Assembly (NCBI RefSeq): GCF_046292685.1
Contig: NZ_JBKBQM010000001.1
Location: 62,001 to 126,000 of the forward strand
DNA: 64,000 bases
Direction of reading: 5' to 3'
DNA from: Wagnerdoeblera sp046292685
GTDB lineage: Bacteria > Pseudomonadota > Alphaproteobacteria > Rhodobacterales > Rhodobacteraceae
Shown here: positions 16,269 to 24,020 of the stretch, in pieces
Layout: every line of letters begins with the position of its first letter
Position numbering within the stretch: the stretch's first letter is position 1
Notes under the pieces: generated by a model
The model's input: only the letters and a program-made list of their open reading frames with translations
Told to the model about the DNA's origin: nothing
Database searches by the model: none
Made by a program: the position numbers and the translations under genes

Positions 16269-17017
16269 CACCGCTGCGCCAGCGCATTCGCGCCGCCCAC
16301 CGCGGCGAGGCCCCGGTGCTGCGCGGGCCGTTTCTTGCAGTGCCTTCGCCGATGGTGGTGGAAATCGCCTGCGGCTCGTTCCCCGATTTCGTCTGCATCG
16401 ACATGGAACACGGGCCGATCGACCCTTCGACCGGCGAAGGCATGGTGCGGGCGGCTGCGGTGCATCGGGTCGCGGCCCTGGTCCGCGTGCCGGGGAACGA
16501 TCCTGTGGCCATTGCGCAGGCGCTGGATTGGGGTGCCGCCGGCGTGCTGGTGCCGCGGGTGAACTCTGCCGCCGAGGCGCTGGCGGCGGTCGATGCCGCC
16601 CGCTACCCGCCCGAAGGCTCGCGCGGCGCAGGGCCGGGGCGGGCCGCCGGCTATGGCCGCGACATTCCGCGCTATCTGGACCGTGCGCGCGCCGAAACCG
16701 TGGTCGCCGTGCAGGTGGAAACCGTCGCCGGGCTGGAGGCCGCAGCCGAAATCGCCGCCGTGCCGGGGGTGGACCTCGTGTTCGTCGGGCCGGGCGACCT
16801 GGGCGTGGGGCTGGCGGCGGCAGCGCGCCCCGAAAGCGTGGCGCAGGCGGTGGACCGCATTCTTGCCGCCTGCGCGGGCGCAGGCTGCCCCGCCGGCATC
16901 TTTGCCATGTCGCGCGAGGGGCTGGCGCCCTTTGCCGGGCGCATCGCGCTGGGGATCGCGGGGTCGGATGCCTCGGTGCTGGTGGCCGGGTTCGACGCGG
17001 CCTTCGGCTCGGCCTAG
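16265..17017 (+). CDS. HpcH/HpaI-family aldolase
   Basis: This 250-residue protein is a class II, metal-dependent aldolase of the 2-keto-3-deoxy acid type that releases pyruvate or a similar ketoacid. The TIM-barrel motifs include CIDMEHGPID (E48, H49), the RVPG and RVNS strands, VQVETVAGLEAA and VGPGDLGVGL. The start overlaps the FAD oxidase stop by 4 bp. It is the last gene of the plus-strand block. Its end overlaps by 4 bp the end of the Tm-1-like gene on the other strand. The substrate is a 2-keto acid not identifiable here. Confidence 0.92.
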   Translation: MTPLRQRIRAAHRGEAPVLRGPFLAVPSPMVVEIACGSFPDFVCIDMEHGPIDPSTGEGMVRAAAVHRVAALVRVPGNDPVAIAQALDWGAAGVLVPRVNSAAEALAAVDAARYPPEGSRGAGPGRAAGYGRDIPRYLDRARAETVVAVQVETVAGLEAAAEIAAVPGVDLVFVGPGDLGVGLAAAARPESVAQAVDRILAACAGAGCPAGIFAMSREGLAPFAGRIALGIAGSDASVLVAGFDAAFGSA

Positions 17018-18252
17018 GCCCGGCCGGGCGGCACGATGCCACCTGCCACCCAGGCATCGAAGGCCGCCAGCACCGCATCGGCAAAGGCGTCGTCGTTGAT
17101 ATGGGCATCGAGCTCGACCAGCCGGACATTGGCCGGGCAGCGCAGCCGGAGCTCCTCGCAGAACTCGGCCAGCGCGGCGGGGTCGGACAAGGGGCCGCCC
17201 GGCCTGTCCCATTCGTTGCAGCCTTGCACGGGCAGAAACAGCGTGACCGGCGCCTCGGCCAAGGCCAGCTTGTCGCAGATCGCACGCGCCACCTGCCGGC
17301 GCTGCGGCCCATCCAGCAGATAGCTGGAAATCAGCCGGTTGTGCGCGTGGCTCGGCTGGCCCCGGAAGGCGGCCGGGGGTTCGTGCCAGCCCACCACATC
17401 CAGCAGGTCATAGCAGCCCGGCGCCACCATCTGCGGAATCCCGCGGCGCCCGGCCGCGGTCATGCGGTCGGGGCCGGCGGAAATGGCCGATCCGAACAGA
17501 TGGTTGGAAACCTCCTGCGGGGCGAAATCCATCACCGCGGCAAAGGCGCCCTGATCGGCCAGCGATTCGAACGCTCGCCCGCCCATGCCCGTGGCGTGGA
17601 ACACCGCCACCTCGTAGCCGCGCGATTCGAGCGCCGGTTTCAAGCGGACCATATAGCGCAGGACCGTCTTGCCGAAGCTGGTCATGCCGATCAGCGGCCG
17701 GTCGCGGCGCGGCGGCTCCGCCGCCCGGGCGGCCCCCAGGACCGCGCCCGCCGCCTGGCTGAGCGACGCCTTGCAGACGGAGTTGAGCCCGTAAAGCCCG
17801 CCAGCCCACAGGATCATCTGCACATCCGCCGCCAGCCGTTCCGGCGGGATCATGGGCGAAAAGCTGACGGTCGAGACGATGTATTTCGGCACACCCAGCG
17901 GCAGGGCCGCGCACAGGTCCAGCGCCAGATCGGTGCCCATGCTGCCGCCCAGCACGATCACGCCGTCGAAACGCCCTTCTCGGTGCAACCGGGCGCACAA
18001 GGCAGCGGCACCGCGCGCCATCAGCTGCATCGCGGTGTTTTCGCTTTCAGCGGCGATCGCCTCGGCAATGCTGCCACCGCCGGCCGCGGCGACATCGTGC
18101 TTGGACCAGTCGGTCGGGGCCTGCGGATCGCCCAGAACGCTGACATCCATCGTCAGCGCCTGCCCGCCTTGCGCGCGGATCACCTGCGCCAGATAGGTGA
18201 GTTCGTCGTCTTTGGTGTCGTAGGTTCCGACGATCAGGATACGGTCGCCCAT
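17014..18252 (-). CDS. Tm-1-like ATP-binding protein (UPF0261 family)
   Basis: This 412-residue protein has the two-domain layout of the UPF0261/Tm-1 N-terminal family: GTYDTKDDELTYLAQ at the start, GGSMGTDLALDLCAALPLG in the first domain, GMTSFGKTVLRYM and VFHATGMGGRAFE in the second. Plant Tm-1 binds ATP and inhibits a viral replicase, but the bacterial role is unknown. The family often sits beside TIM-barrel aldolase or hydrolase genes, and here it meets an HpcH aldolase tail to tail. It lies 83 bp downstream of the aldehyde dehydrogenase gene on the same strand, with a dispersed repeat between them. Confidence 0.88.
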   Translation of the reverse strand: MGDRILIVGTYDTKDDELTYLAQVIRAQGGQALTMDVSVLGDPQAPTDWSKHDVAAAGGGSIAEAIAAESENTAMQLMARGAAALCARLHREGRFDGVIVLGGSMGTDLALDLCAALPLGVPKYIVSTVSFSPMIPPERLAADVQMILWAGGLYGLNSVCKASLSQAAGAVLGAARAAEPPRRDRPLIGMTSFGKTVLRYMVRLKPALESRGYEVAVFHATGMGGRAFESLADQGAFAAVMDFAPQEVSNHLFGSAISAGPDRMTAAGRRGIPQMVAPGCYDLLDVVGWHEPPAAFRGQPSHAHNRLISSYLLDGPQRRQVARAICDKLALAEAPVTLFLPVQGCNEWDRPGGPLSDPAALAEFCEELRLRCPANVRLVELDAHINDDAFADAVLAAFDAWVAGGIVPPGRA

Positions 18253-18280
18253 GCCTCGGCTCCGGTTCTGGCGGCCGGCG

Positions 18281-18333
18281 CCGGGGGCTTCGCGCCCCCG
18301 GACCCCCGCGGGATATTTGTCTCAAGGTGAAAG
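18281..18333 (+). repeat. Dispersed intergenic palindromic repeat, copy A (tail 1)
   Basis: The element is a GC hairpin (CCGGGGGCTTCGCGCCCCCGG without its last base or two is the stem-loop at 18281-18301), then ACCCCCGCGGGATATTTG and the tail CAAGGTGAAAG. It fills the gap between the Tm-1-like and aldehyde dehydrogenase genes. The same core recurs at six or more places in the window. Confidence 0.8.
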
Positions 18334-18335
18334 GA

Positions 18336-19817
18336 TCAAAGCTGGATCCAGGCGGTTTTCAGATCGGTGTATTTTTCCAGCGCGTGCAACGACTTGTCAT
18401 GCCCGTTGCCCGATTGCTTGACACCGCCCAGCGGCACGGTGACATCGGTGCCGCCATAGGTGTTGACGTGCACCACCCCGGCGCGCAAGGCGCGGATCAT
18501 GCGGTGGGCGCGCGCCAGGCTGGCGGTCCAGACGCCGGCGGCAAGGCCGTAGTCGGTGGCATTGGCCAGGCGGATCGCCTCGTCCTCGGTGTCGAAGGGG
18601 GTTACGGCCAGCACGGGGCCGAACACCTCCTCGCGGAACAGGCGGTGGCCGGGGGCGACGCCGGCGACGATGGTCGGGTCCATGTAGAAACCGCCGGTTT
18701 CCGCCAGCGCGCGGGTGCCGCCCAGCACCACTTGCCCGCCTTCGGCCTGCGCATCGGCGACAAAGCGCAGGTTGCCCGCCAGCTGGGTTTCGGAATTGAC
18801 GGCGCCGATCTGCGTGGACAGGTGCAACGGGTTGCCGGGGCGCATGGTCGCCGTTGCCGCGCAAAGGGCCGCGACAAAGGCGTCGTGGACGCTGCGTTCG
18901 ACCAGCAGGCGCGACCCGGCCACGCAGACCTGCCCGGCATTGCGGAAGATCGCGGTGGCGGCGGCTTTCGCGGCAGCGGCAAGGTCGGGGGCGTCGGCAA
19001 AGACGATGTTGGGCGACTTGCCGCCCAGTTCCAGGTAGCAGCGTTTCAGGTTGGAGCGGGCCGAGTATTCCAGCAGTCGCCGCCCGGTGGCGCCCGAGCC
19101 GGTAAAGACCAGCACATCCACATCGGGCGACAGGGCCAGCGCCTCGCCCGTCACCCGCCCGGGGCCGGTGACCACGTTGAACACGCCGGGCGGCACGCCC
19201 GCCTCGATCGCAAGTTCCGCCAGCCGCAACAGGGTGAGCGAGGCGGTTTCCGCCGGTTTCAGCACCACCGAATTGCCCGCCGCCAGCGCCGGCGCGATTT
19301 TCCACGCGCCGATCATCAGGGGGAAGTTCCAGGGCACGATGGCGCCGACCACGCCCACGGCCTCGCGGTGGACAAGCCCCAGCACATTGGGCGCGGTGGG
19401 GGCGATTTCGCCGTAAACCTTGTCGATCGCCTCGGCGTAATAGCGGAAGGTGCCCGCGGCGCTGCCCGGTTCGGCCTTCAGCGCCATGAAGATTTCCGTG
19501 CCGTTGTCGCGCACGCCGAGCACCGCCAGTTCCAGGGCGTGCCGTTCGATCAGGTCGGCCAGCCGGTGCAACACCGCCTTGCGGGCAGCCGGGGCGGCGC
19601 GCGACCAGCGCCCGGCCTCGAAGGCTGCCCGGGCGTCGGCGGTGGCGCGGGCCACATCCTCGGGGCTGGCATTGGCAAGCGTGGTCAGGATGCGGCCGTC
19701 GATGGGCGAGATCACCGGGGTTTCGCCGCCCTGCCCCTCGACCCATGCGCCGCCGATCAGCAGGCGCCCTTTCGGAACGGGCTGCGCGGCAAGGCGGTCG
19801 ATAGCGGCCTGATCCAT
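18336..19817 (-). CDS. Aldehyde dehydrogenase, PuuC-like
   Basis: This 493-residue NAD(P)-dependent enzyme oxidises an aldehyde to its acid. It has PWNFPLMIGAWK, the VVLKPAE cofactor lysine, FTGSGATGRRL, the general-base glutamate in ELGGKSPNIVF and the catalytic cysteine C298 in NAGQVCVAGSR. The closest recognisable group is gamma-glutamyl-gamma-aminobutyraldehyde or omega-aminoaldehyde dehydrogenase. It is divergent from an IclR regulator, with a clear palindromic operator between them, and an omega-aminotransferase gene follows the regulator. This points to amine or omega-amino acid degradation. Confidence 0.92.
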   Translation of the reverse strand: MDQAAIDRLAAQPVPKGRLLIGGAWVEGQGGETPVISPIDGRILTTLANASPEDVARATADARAAFEAGRWSRAAPAARKAVLHRLADLIERHALELAVLGVRDNGTEIFMALKAEPGSAAGTFRYYAEAIDKVYGEIAPTAPNVLGLVHREAVGVVGAIVPWNFPLMIGAWKIAPALAAGNSVVLKPAETASLTLLRLAELAIEAGVPPGVFNVVTGPGRVTGEALALSPDVDVLVFTGSGATGRRLLEYSARSNLKRCYLELGGKSPNIVFADAPDLAAAAKAAATAIFRNAGQVCVAGSRLLVERSVHDAFVAALCAATATMRPGNPLHLSTQIGAVNSETQLAGNLRFVADAQAEGGQVVLGGTRALAETGGFYMDPTIVAGVAPGHRLFREEVFGPVLAVTPFDTEDEAIRLANATDYGLAAGVWTASLARAHRMIRALRAGVVHVNTYGGTDVTVPLGGVKQSGNGHDKSLHALEKYTDLKTAWIQL

Positions 19818-19832
19818 GATTCCCTCTTTAAC

Positions 19833-19858
19833 GGTTCAATATATGAACCACTGGTTCA
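19833..19858. promoter_or_regulatory. IclR-type operator with three half-sites
   Basis: The sequence contains GGTTCA at 19833-19838, TGAACC at 19844-19849 and GGTTCA again at 19853-19858. The first pair forms a palindrome with a 5-bp spacer and the second pair one with a 3-bp spacer. It lies in the 82-bp gap between the divergent aldehyde dehydrogenase and IclR genes. It is AT-rich against the local background, so control of both genes by the IclR protein is likely. Confidence 0.6.
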
Positions 19859-19899
19859 AATATCTTGACGGCTCGGCCTGTCCCTGTCAAGCTGCCTGC

Positions 19900-20676
19900 A
19901 TGAGCACCGTTGCAAAAGCCCTGGACCTGCTGAGCCTGTTCACCCGCGCCGAACCCCAGGCGGGGTTGTCGGAGCTTGCGCGGCGGGCGGGGCTGAACAA
20001 GGCCACCTGCCACCGGCTGCTGACCGACCTTGCCGCTGCGGGGCTGGTGGAACAGGTGGGGCCGGCGCGGGAATACCGGCTGGGGCCGGCGGTGCTGCGC
20101 CTGGCCGCCTTGCGGGAATCGGCGGTGCCGTTGCAGGCTGCGGCCCGCCCGGTGCTGGATGCGCTGGCCGAGGCAACGGGCGAAACCGCGCATCTGTCGG
20201 TGCTGGTGGCCGGGCGGTTGCAGGCGCTGGCCTTTGCCTATTCCACGCGCCACGCCACGCGGGTGATGATGTCGGATGCCGATGTGCTGCCGTTTCACGC
20301 CACCGCCTCGGGCCTTGCGGTGCTGGGCGCGCTGGACCCGGCCGCGCGCGAAACCGTGCTGGCAGCCCCCCTGCCTGCCCTGACGCCGCTGACCGTGACC
20401 GACCCGGCCGCCTTGCGCGGCCTCGCGGCTGCCGTGCGCGCCGAAGGCCATGCCGAAAGCATCGGCGGGCTGGAGCTGGAGGTGCATTCGCTGGCCGTGC
20501 CGCTGTTCGGCGCCGACGGCGCCTGCATGGGCGCGTTGGCGGTGGCAGCACCCCGCGCGCGGATGCAACCCGCCACCGTGCTGCCCGCGCTGATGCAGGC
20601 CGCCGCCCGCATCACCACCCATCTGGGCGGCCAACCGCCCGACGACATCGCCGCCCGCTGGCGCGCCGCGGCTTGA
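19900..20676 (+). CDS. IclR-family transcriptional regulator
   Basis: This 258-residue regulator has an N-terminal winged helix-turn-helix (residues 1-65, with LSELARRAGLNKATCHRLLTDL, 22 residues long at about 24-45) and a C-terminal GAF-like effector domain (about 75-245). I chose the ATG at 19900 because MSTVAKALDLLSLF matches the IclR N-terminus; upstream in-frame starts would read through the operator. It is divergent from the aldehyde dehydrogenase gene and 10 bp from the aminotransferase gene. Its ligand is probably an amine-derived intermediate. Confidence 0.93.
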   Translation: MSTVAKALDLLSLFTRAEPQAGLSELARRAGLNKATCHRLLTDLAAAGLVEQVGPAREYRLGPAVLRLAALRESAVPLQAAARPVLDALAEATGETAHLSVLVAGRLQALAFAYSTRHATRVMMSDADVLPFHATASGLAVLGALDPAARETVLAAPLPALTPLTVTDPAALRGLAAAVRAEGHAESIGGLELEVHSLAVPLFGADGACMGALAVAAPRARMQPATVLPALMQAAARITTHLGGQPPDDIAARWRAAA

Positions 20677-20686
20677 GGAGACGCCC

Positions 20687-22039
20687 ATGAAAGACGCCAA
20701 TTTCCTGAAAGCCAACAACGCCCGCAGCCTGTGGCACCCGATGACGGCACCGGCCGACAGCCTGGCCAACCCGCCGACGATCGTGGTGGAGGCGCATGGC
20801 ACGCGCATCCGCGATATCGACGGGAAAGAAGTGGTGGATGGCGTCGGCGGGCTGTGGAACGTCAACCTCGGCTATTCCTGCCAGCCGGTGAAGGATGCCA
20901 TCGCCGCCCAGCTGGACCGGCTGCCCTACTATTCGATCTTCCGCGGCACCTCGAACGATGCGGTGATCGAACTGGCCGAGGCCTTGCGCGAATTCTTCGC
21001 CCCCGACGGGCTGACCCGGGCGTTCTACACCTCGGGCGGGGGCGACAGCGTGGAAACCGCGCTGCGGCTGGCGCGGCAATACCACAAGATCCGCGGCGAG
21101 GCGGGGCGGGTGAAGTTCCTGTCGCTGAAAAAGGGCTACCACGGCACGCATTTCGGCGGGGCAAGCGTGAACGGCAACGCCAATTTCCGCACGATGTACG
21201 AACCCCTGCTGCCCGGCTGCTTTCACATTCCCGCGCCCTACACCTATCGCAACCCGTTCAACGAAAGCGACCCGGCGCGGCTGGCACAACTGTGCCTGGC
21301 GGCGCTGGAGGATGAAATCGCCTTTCAGGGCGCCGGCACCATCGCGGCCTTCATCATGGAGCCCGTGCTGGGCGCCGGCGGCGTGATTCCGCCGCACCCC
21401 AGCTTCATGCCCGGCGTGGCCGAGATCTGCCGCCGGAACGGCATCCTGCTGATCGCGGACGAGGTCATCACCGCCTTCGGCCGCACCGGCGCCTGGTCCG
21501 GCAGCCGGCTTTGGGGTGTGCAACCCGATTTCATGGCAACCGCCAAGGCCATCACCAACGGCTATTTCCCCTTTGGCGCGGTGATGATCGCCGAGCACGT
21601 GGCCCAGGTGTTCGAGCGCGACGAAAGCGGCAAGGCCGCCATCGGCCACGGCTACACCTATTCGGGTCACCCGGTGGGGGCTGCGGCGGCGGTGGCTTGC
21701 CTGACCGAGACGCAGCGGCTGAACGTGGTGGAAAACGCGGCGGCCCGGGGGGCGCAGCTCTGGGCCGGGATCAACCGGCTGAAGGACCGCTTCGAGGTCA
21801 TCGGCGACGTGCGCGGGGGGCATGGGCTGATGCTGGCGCTGGAACTGGTGGCCGACCGTGCCAGCCGCAGGCCCGCCGACAAGGCGGTGCCCGCCCGGGT
21901 GCAGCAGGTGGCCTATAGTGCGGGGGCGATGGTGCGGGTTTCGGGGCCGAACATCATCCTGTCGCCGCCGCTGGTGCTGACCGAGGCGGATGCGCAGGTG
22001 ATCCTGTCGGCACTGGAAACGGGATTTGCCGCGTTGTAG
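20687..22039 (+). CDS. Class III omega-aminotransferase (putrescine/beta-alanine:pyruvate type)
   Basis: This 450-residue PLP enzyme moves the terminal amino group of an amine or omega-amino acid to pyruvate or a similar acceptor. The fold-type I features are YTSGGGDSVETALR, GYHGTHFGG, the PLP-binding aspartate in LLIADEVITAFGRTG and the Schiff-base lysine K287 in ATAKAITNGYFPFGA. A GAGGAG site precedes the ATG. It resembles SpuC-type putrescine aminotransferases. With the aldehyde dehydrogenase and IclR genes it could form a short amine-to-acid pathway. Confidence 0.92.
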   Translation: MKDANFLKANNARSLWHPMTAPADSLANPPTIVVEAHGTRIRDIDGKEVVDGVGGLWNVNLGYSCQPVKDAIAAQLDRLPYYSIFRGTSNDAVIELAEALREFFAPDGLTRAFYTSGGGDSVETALRLARQYHKIRGEAGRVKFLSLKKGYHGTHFGGASVNGNANFRTMYEPLLPGCFHIPAPYTYRNPFNESDPARLAQLCLAALEDEIAFQGAGTIAAFIMEPVLGAGGVIPPHPSFMPGVAEICRRNGILLIADEVITAFGRTGAWSGSRLWGVQPDFMATAKAITNGYFPFGAVMIAEHVAQVFERDESGKAAIGHGYTYSGHPVGAAAAVACLTETQRLNVVENAAARGAQLWAGINRLKDRFEVIGDVRGGHGLMLALELVADRASRRPADKAVPARVQQVAYSAGAMVRVSGPNIILSPPLVLTEADAQVILSALETGFAAL

Positions 22040-22049
22040 GCGGAAAGGC

Positions 22050-22112
22050 GAGGGGCGCTGCCCCTCTTGGCCTGCGGCCAATTCACCCCGGGATATTTGG
22101 GACAAGGTGAAG
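22050..22112 (+). repeat. Dispersed intergenic palindromic repeat, copy B (tail 1)
   Basis: Two hairpins (GAGGGGCGCTGCCCCTC and TTGGCCTGCGGCCAA) are followed by CCCCGGGATATTTGGGACAA and then GGTGAAG. The tail abuts the ATG of the CAP-domain gene, so its AAGGTG may serve as that gene's ribosome site. Confidence 0.75.
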
Positions 22113-22598
22113 ATGGGAAACGGCGGGATCGGACGCGCGCTTCTGGCAGTGCTGATGCTGGCGGTCTGGCCGGTGCTGGCGATGGCGCAGGGGGCTTGCG
22201 TGCCGGTTCAGGGCGGCACGGCGGCCGAGGCGCGGTTGCTGGACTGGGTGAACCGCACGCGCGCGGCCTATGGCGTGGCGGCGCTGGAACCCTCGGCCGC
22301 ACTGCGGGCGGCGGCCTGGGCCCATGCCTGCGACATGGCGATGCACGGGTTTTTCGACCATCAGCGCCCGGGCGGGCCGGACCTGCGGGGACGAATCGCG
22401 GCGCAGGGCTATGCGATGCAGGCCGCGCACGAGAACCTCGCCTTCACCCGGCGGCTGGATGCCGGGGTGGTGGCGCAGATCTGGCAAGGGTCGCCGCCGC
22501 ACCGGGAAGGGTTGCTGCGCGGCGATCTGCGCCACGCCGGCCTTGCGGTGGCCAAGGGCAGCGGCCGGCTGTGGTGGGTGTTGGTGATGGCGCGCTGA
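22113..22598 (+). CDS. Secreted CAP-domain (SCP/PR-1-like) protein
   Basis: This 161-residue protein starts with a signal peptide (GRALLAVLMLAVWPVLAMAQ, cut near residue 25). The mature part is a CAP domain: LLDWVNRTRAAYGVAAL, AAAWAHACDMAMHGFFDH, AAHENLAF and GSPPHREGLLRG. These carry the conserved His and Glu residues of the family cavity. Bacterial CAP proteins are extracytoplasmic and mostly of unknown role. The ATG at 22113 was chosen because it starts the signal peptide. Its only ribosome site is the AAGGTG inside a dispersed repeat. Confidence 0.88.
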   Translation: MGNGGIGRALLAVLMLAVWPVLAMAQGACVPVQGGTAAEARLLDWVNRTRAAYGVAALEPSAALRAAAWAHACDMAMHGFFDHQRPGGPDLRGRIAAQGYAMQAAHENLAFTRRLDAGVVAQIWQGSPPHREGLLRGDLRHAGLAVAKGSGRLWWVLVMAR

Positions 22599-22606
22599 AC
22601 GCAAGA

Positions 22607-22630
22607 CGGGGTGCGGTTGCCCGCACCCCG
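22607..22630. terminator. Bidirectional hairpin between convergent CAP and heat-shock genes
   Basis: A perfect 10-bp stem (CGGGGTGCGG with CCGCACCCCG) with a TTGC loop lies between two converging genes. It lacks a long T-tract, so termination efficiency is uncertain. Confidence 0.5.
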
Positions 22631-22654
22631 CCGCGAAAGCCGGTTGGGGTCCGA

Positions 22655-23122
22655 TCAGGCGTCGATCGGTTCGCTGACCGTCGCCTCGACCGTGCGGACA
22701 TCGCCGCGGGCGATCTCGATCCGGCGGGGTTTCAGCGCTTCGGGCGTTTCGCGCACAAGGTCGATGTGCAGCATCCCGTGTTCGTGGATGGCGCCCGACA
22801 CCTTGACATGATCGGCCAAGGCGAACTTGCGCTCGAAGGCGCGGGTGGCGATGCCGCGGTGCAGGTAGGTGCGTTCCACCGTTTCCGGCGCCTTGCGGGC
22901 GGTGATGTGCAGCGTGGTGTCCTTGACCTCGACGGCCAGATCCTCGGGCGCGAATCCGGCCACGGCGATCGAGATGCGGTAGCTGTTTTCGGCCGTCTTC
23001 TCGATGTTGTAGGGCGGGTAGGTGGGGGCAGCGTCGCCCACAAGGGCGCGGTCCATCAGGTCGGCGATGCGGTCGAAGCCGACGGTGGCGCGGTAGAGCG
23101 GGGCAAGATCGAAATTGCGCAT
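22655..23122 (-). CDS. ibpA: Small heat-shock protein, IbpA/Hsp20 family
   Basis: This 155-residue holdase chaperone binds unfolding proteins. The N-terminus MRNFDLAPLYRATVGFDR is nearly that of E. coli IbpA. The alpha-crystallin domain covers about 35-130, with NSYRISIAVAGF, ERTYLHRGIATRAFERKF and the GMLHIDLVRE strand. The C-terminal IEI anchor motif is present in PRRIEIARG. I chose the ATG at 23122, where the IbpA homology begins. A heat-shock-type promoter lies about 90 bp upstream. Confidence 0.93.
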   Translation of the reverse strand: MRNFDLAPLYRATVGFDRIADLMDRALVGDAAPTYPPYNIEKTAENSYRISIAVAGFAPEDLAVEVKDTTLHITARKAPETVERTYLHRGIATRAFERKFALADHVKVSGAIHEHGMLHIDLVRETPEALKPRRIEIARGDVRTVEATVSEPIDA

Positions 23123-23208
23123 GGCATCCTCATTCAGAGCGATGATGTGTGCCCTCCCCTTCGGGGCAAGGCGGGTTTGCCGGGCCCGTTGCGGCGCCCG
23201 GATAAAGG

Positions 23209-23239
23209 ATAGCTGGGAATGCCCTGGCGCGATGTCAAG
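23209..23239 (-). promoter_or_regulatory. Candidate RpoH (sigma-32) promoter for the small heat-shock gene
   Basis: On the minus strand CTTGACA at 23239-23233 is separated by 15 bp from CCCAGCTAT at 23217-23209, close to the CTTGAAA/CCCCATNT heat-shock pattern. It would drive ibpA with a leader of about 80 nt. The -35 overlaps the stop codon of the upstream CysQ-like gene. Confidence 0.45.
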
Positions 23240-24020
23240 AGGCGGCGCGGGTGCGCGCCAGCAGGGGCCCATGCAGGCCGGGCGCCGCCGCGATCACCCC
23301 GGGCACCTGCGGATGCGCCGCGTTGAACTGCAGCGGCCCGCCGCGCGCATCGGTGACGATGGCGCCGGCACGCTCGGCGATCAGGCTGGCGGCGGCGATG
23401 TCCCATTCCCAGGCGTCGCGGAAGGTGACCATCGCGTCGTGCCGCCCTTCGGCCACCAGGCAGATGCGATAGGCCAGCGAAGGCCGGAAGCTGCGCCTGA
23501 GGTCGGGCACCCCGCCGGGCCAGTGCTGTGCGGCCATGTTGGGCGCCGTGGTCAGCACCCGGGCGCCGTCGGGCTCGGTGGCGGGGCTGGCGGTCAGCGG
23601 CTGGTCGTTCAGCGTGGCCCGGCCCTGGCTGTGGGCGGCATAAAGCCGCTTGAGCGCCGGCAGATAGACCACGCCCGCGCGCATCCGACCGGCCTCGGCG
23701 ATGCCCAGCGCGATGGCAAAGGTATCCTGCCCTTCGATGAAGGCGCGGGTGCCGTCGATGGGGTCGACGATGAAGCACAGCGCGCGCTCCAGCCGGTCGG
23801 GGGTATCGGCGGTTTCCTCGGACAGCCAGCCGTAGCCGGGCCGGGCGTTGCGCAGCCGCTGCGCCAGCATGGCGTTGACGGCAAGATCGGCCTCGGTCAC
23901 CGGGCCGGTGCCGTCGGACTTGTTCCAGGCCCTGGGGTGGCGCCGCCAGTAGCGCATGGCAACGGCGCCGGCCTCGCGCGCGGCGTCGGCCAGAAGCGCC
24001 AGGTCTTCAGCCGCCCGCAA
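23235..24020 (-). CDS. Inositol-monophosphatase-family phosphatase, CysQ-like
   Basis: This 261-residue Mg-dependent phosphatase has the three metal motifs of the family: SEE in WLSEETAD, DPIDGTRAF and WEWDIAAA. It probably removes phosphate from 3'-phosphoadenosine 5'-phosphate (CysQ) or from an inositol phosphate. The likely start is TTG at 24020, because a GAAGGA site sits before it and no better codon is close. It overlaps the end of the pmbA gene by 14 bp, so the two are translationally coupled. Confidence 0.85.
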   Translation of the reverse strand: MRAAEDLALLADAAREAGAVAMRYWRRHPRAWNKSDGTGPVTEADLAVNAMLAQRLRNARPGYGWLSEETADTPDRLERALCFIVDPIDGTRAFIEGQDTFAIALGIAEAGRMRAGVVYLPALKRLYAAHSQGRATLNDQPLTASPATEPDGARVLTTAPNMAAQHWPGGVPDLRRSFRPSLAYRICLVAEGRHDAMVTFRDAWEWDIAAASLIAERAGAIVTDARGGPLQFNAAHPQVPGVIAAAPGLHGPLLARTRAAS

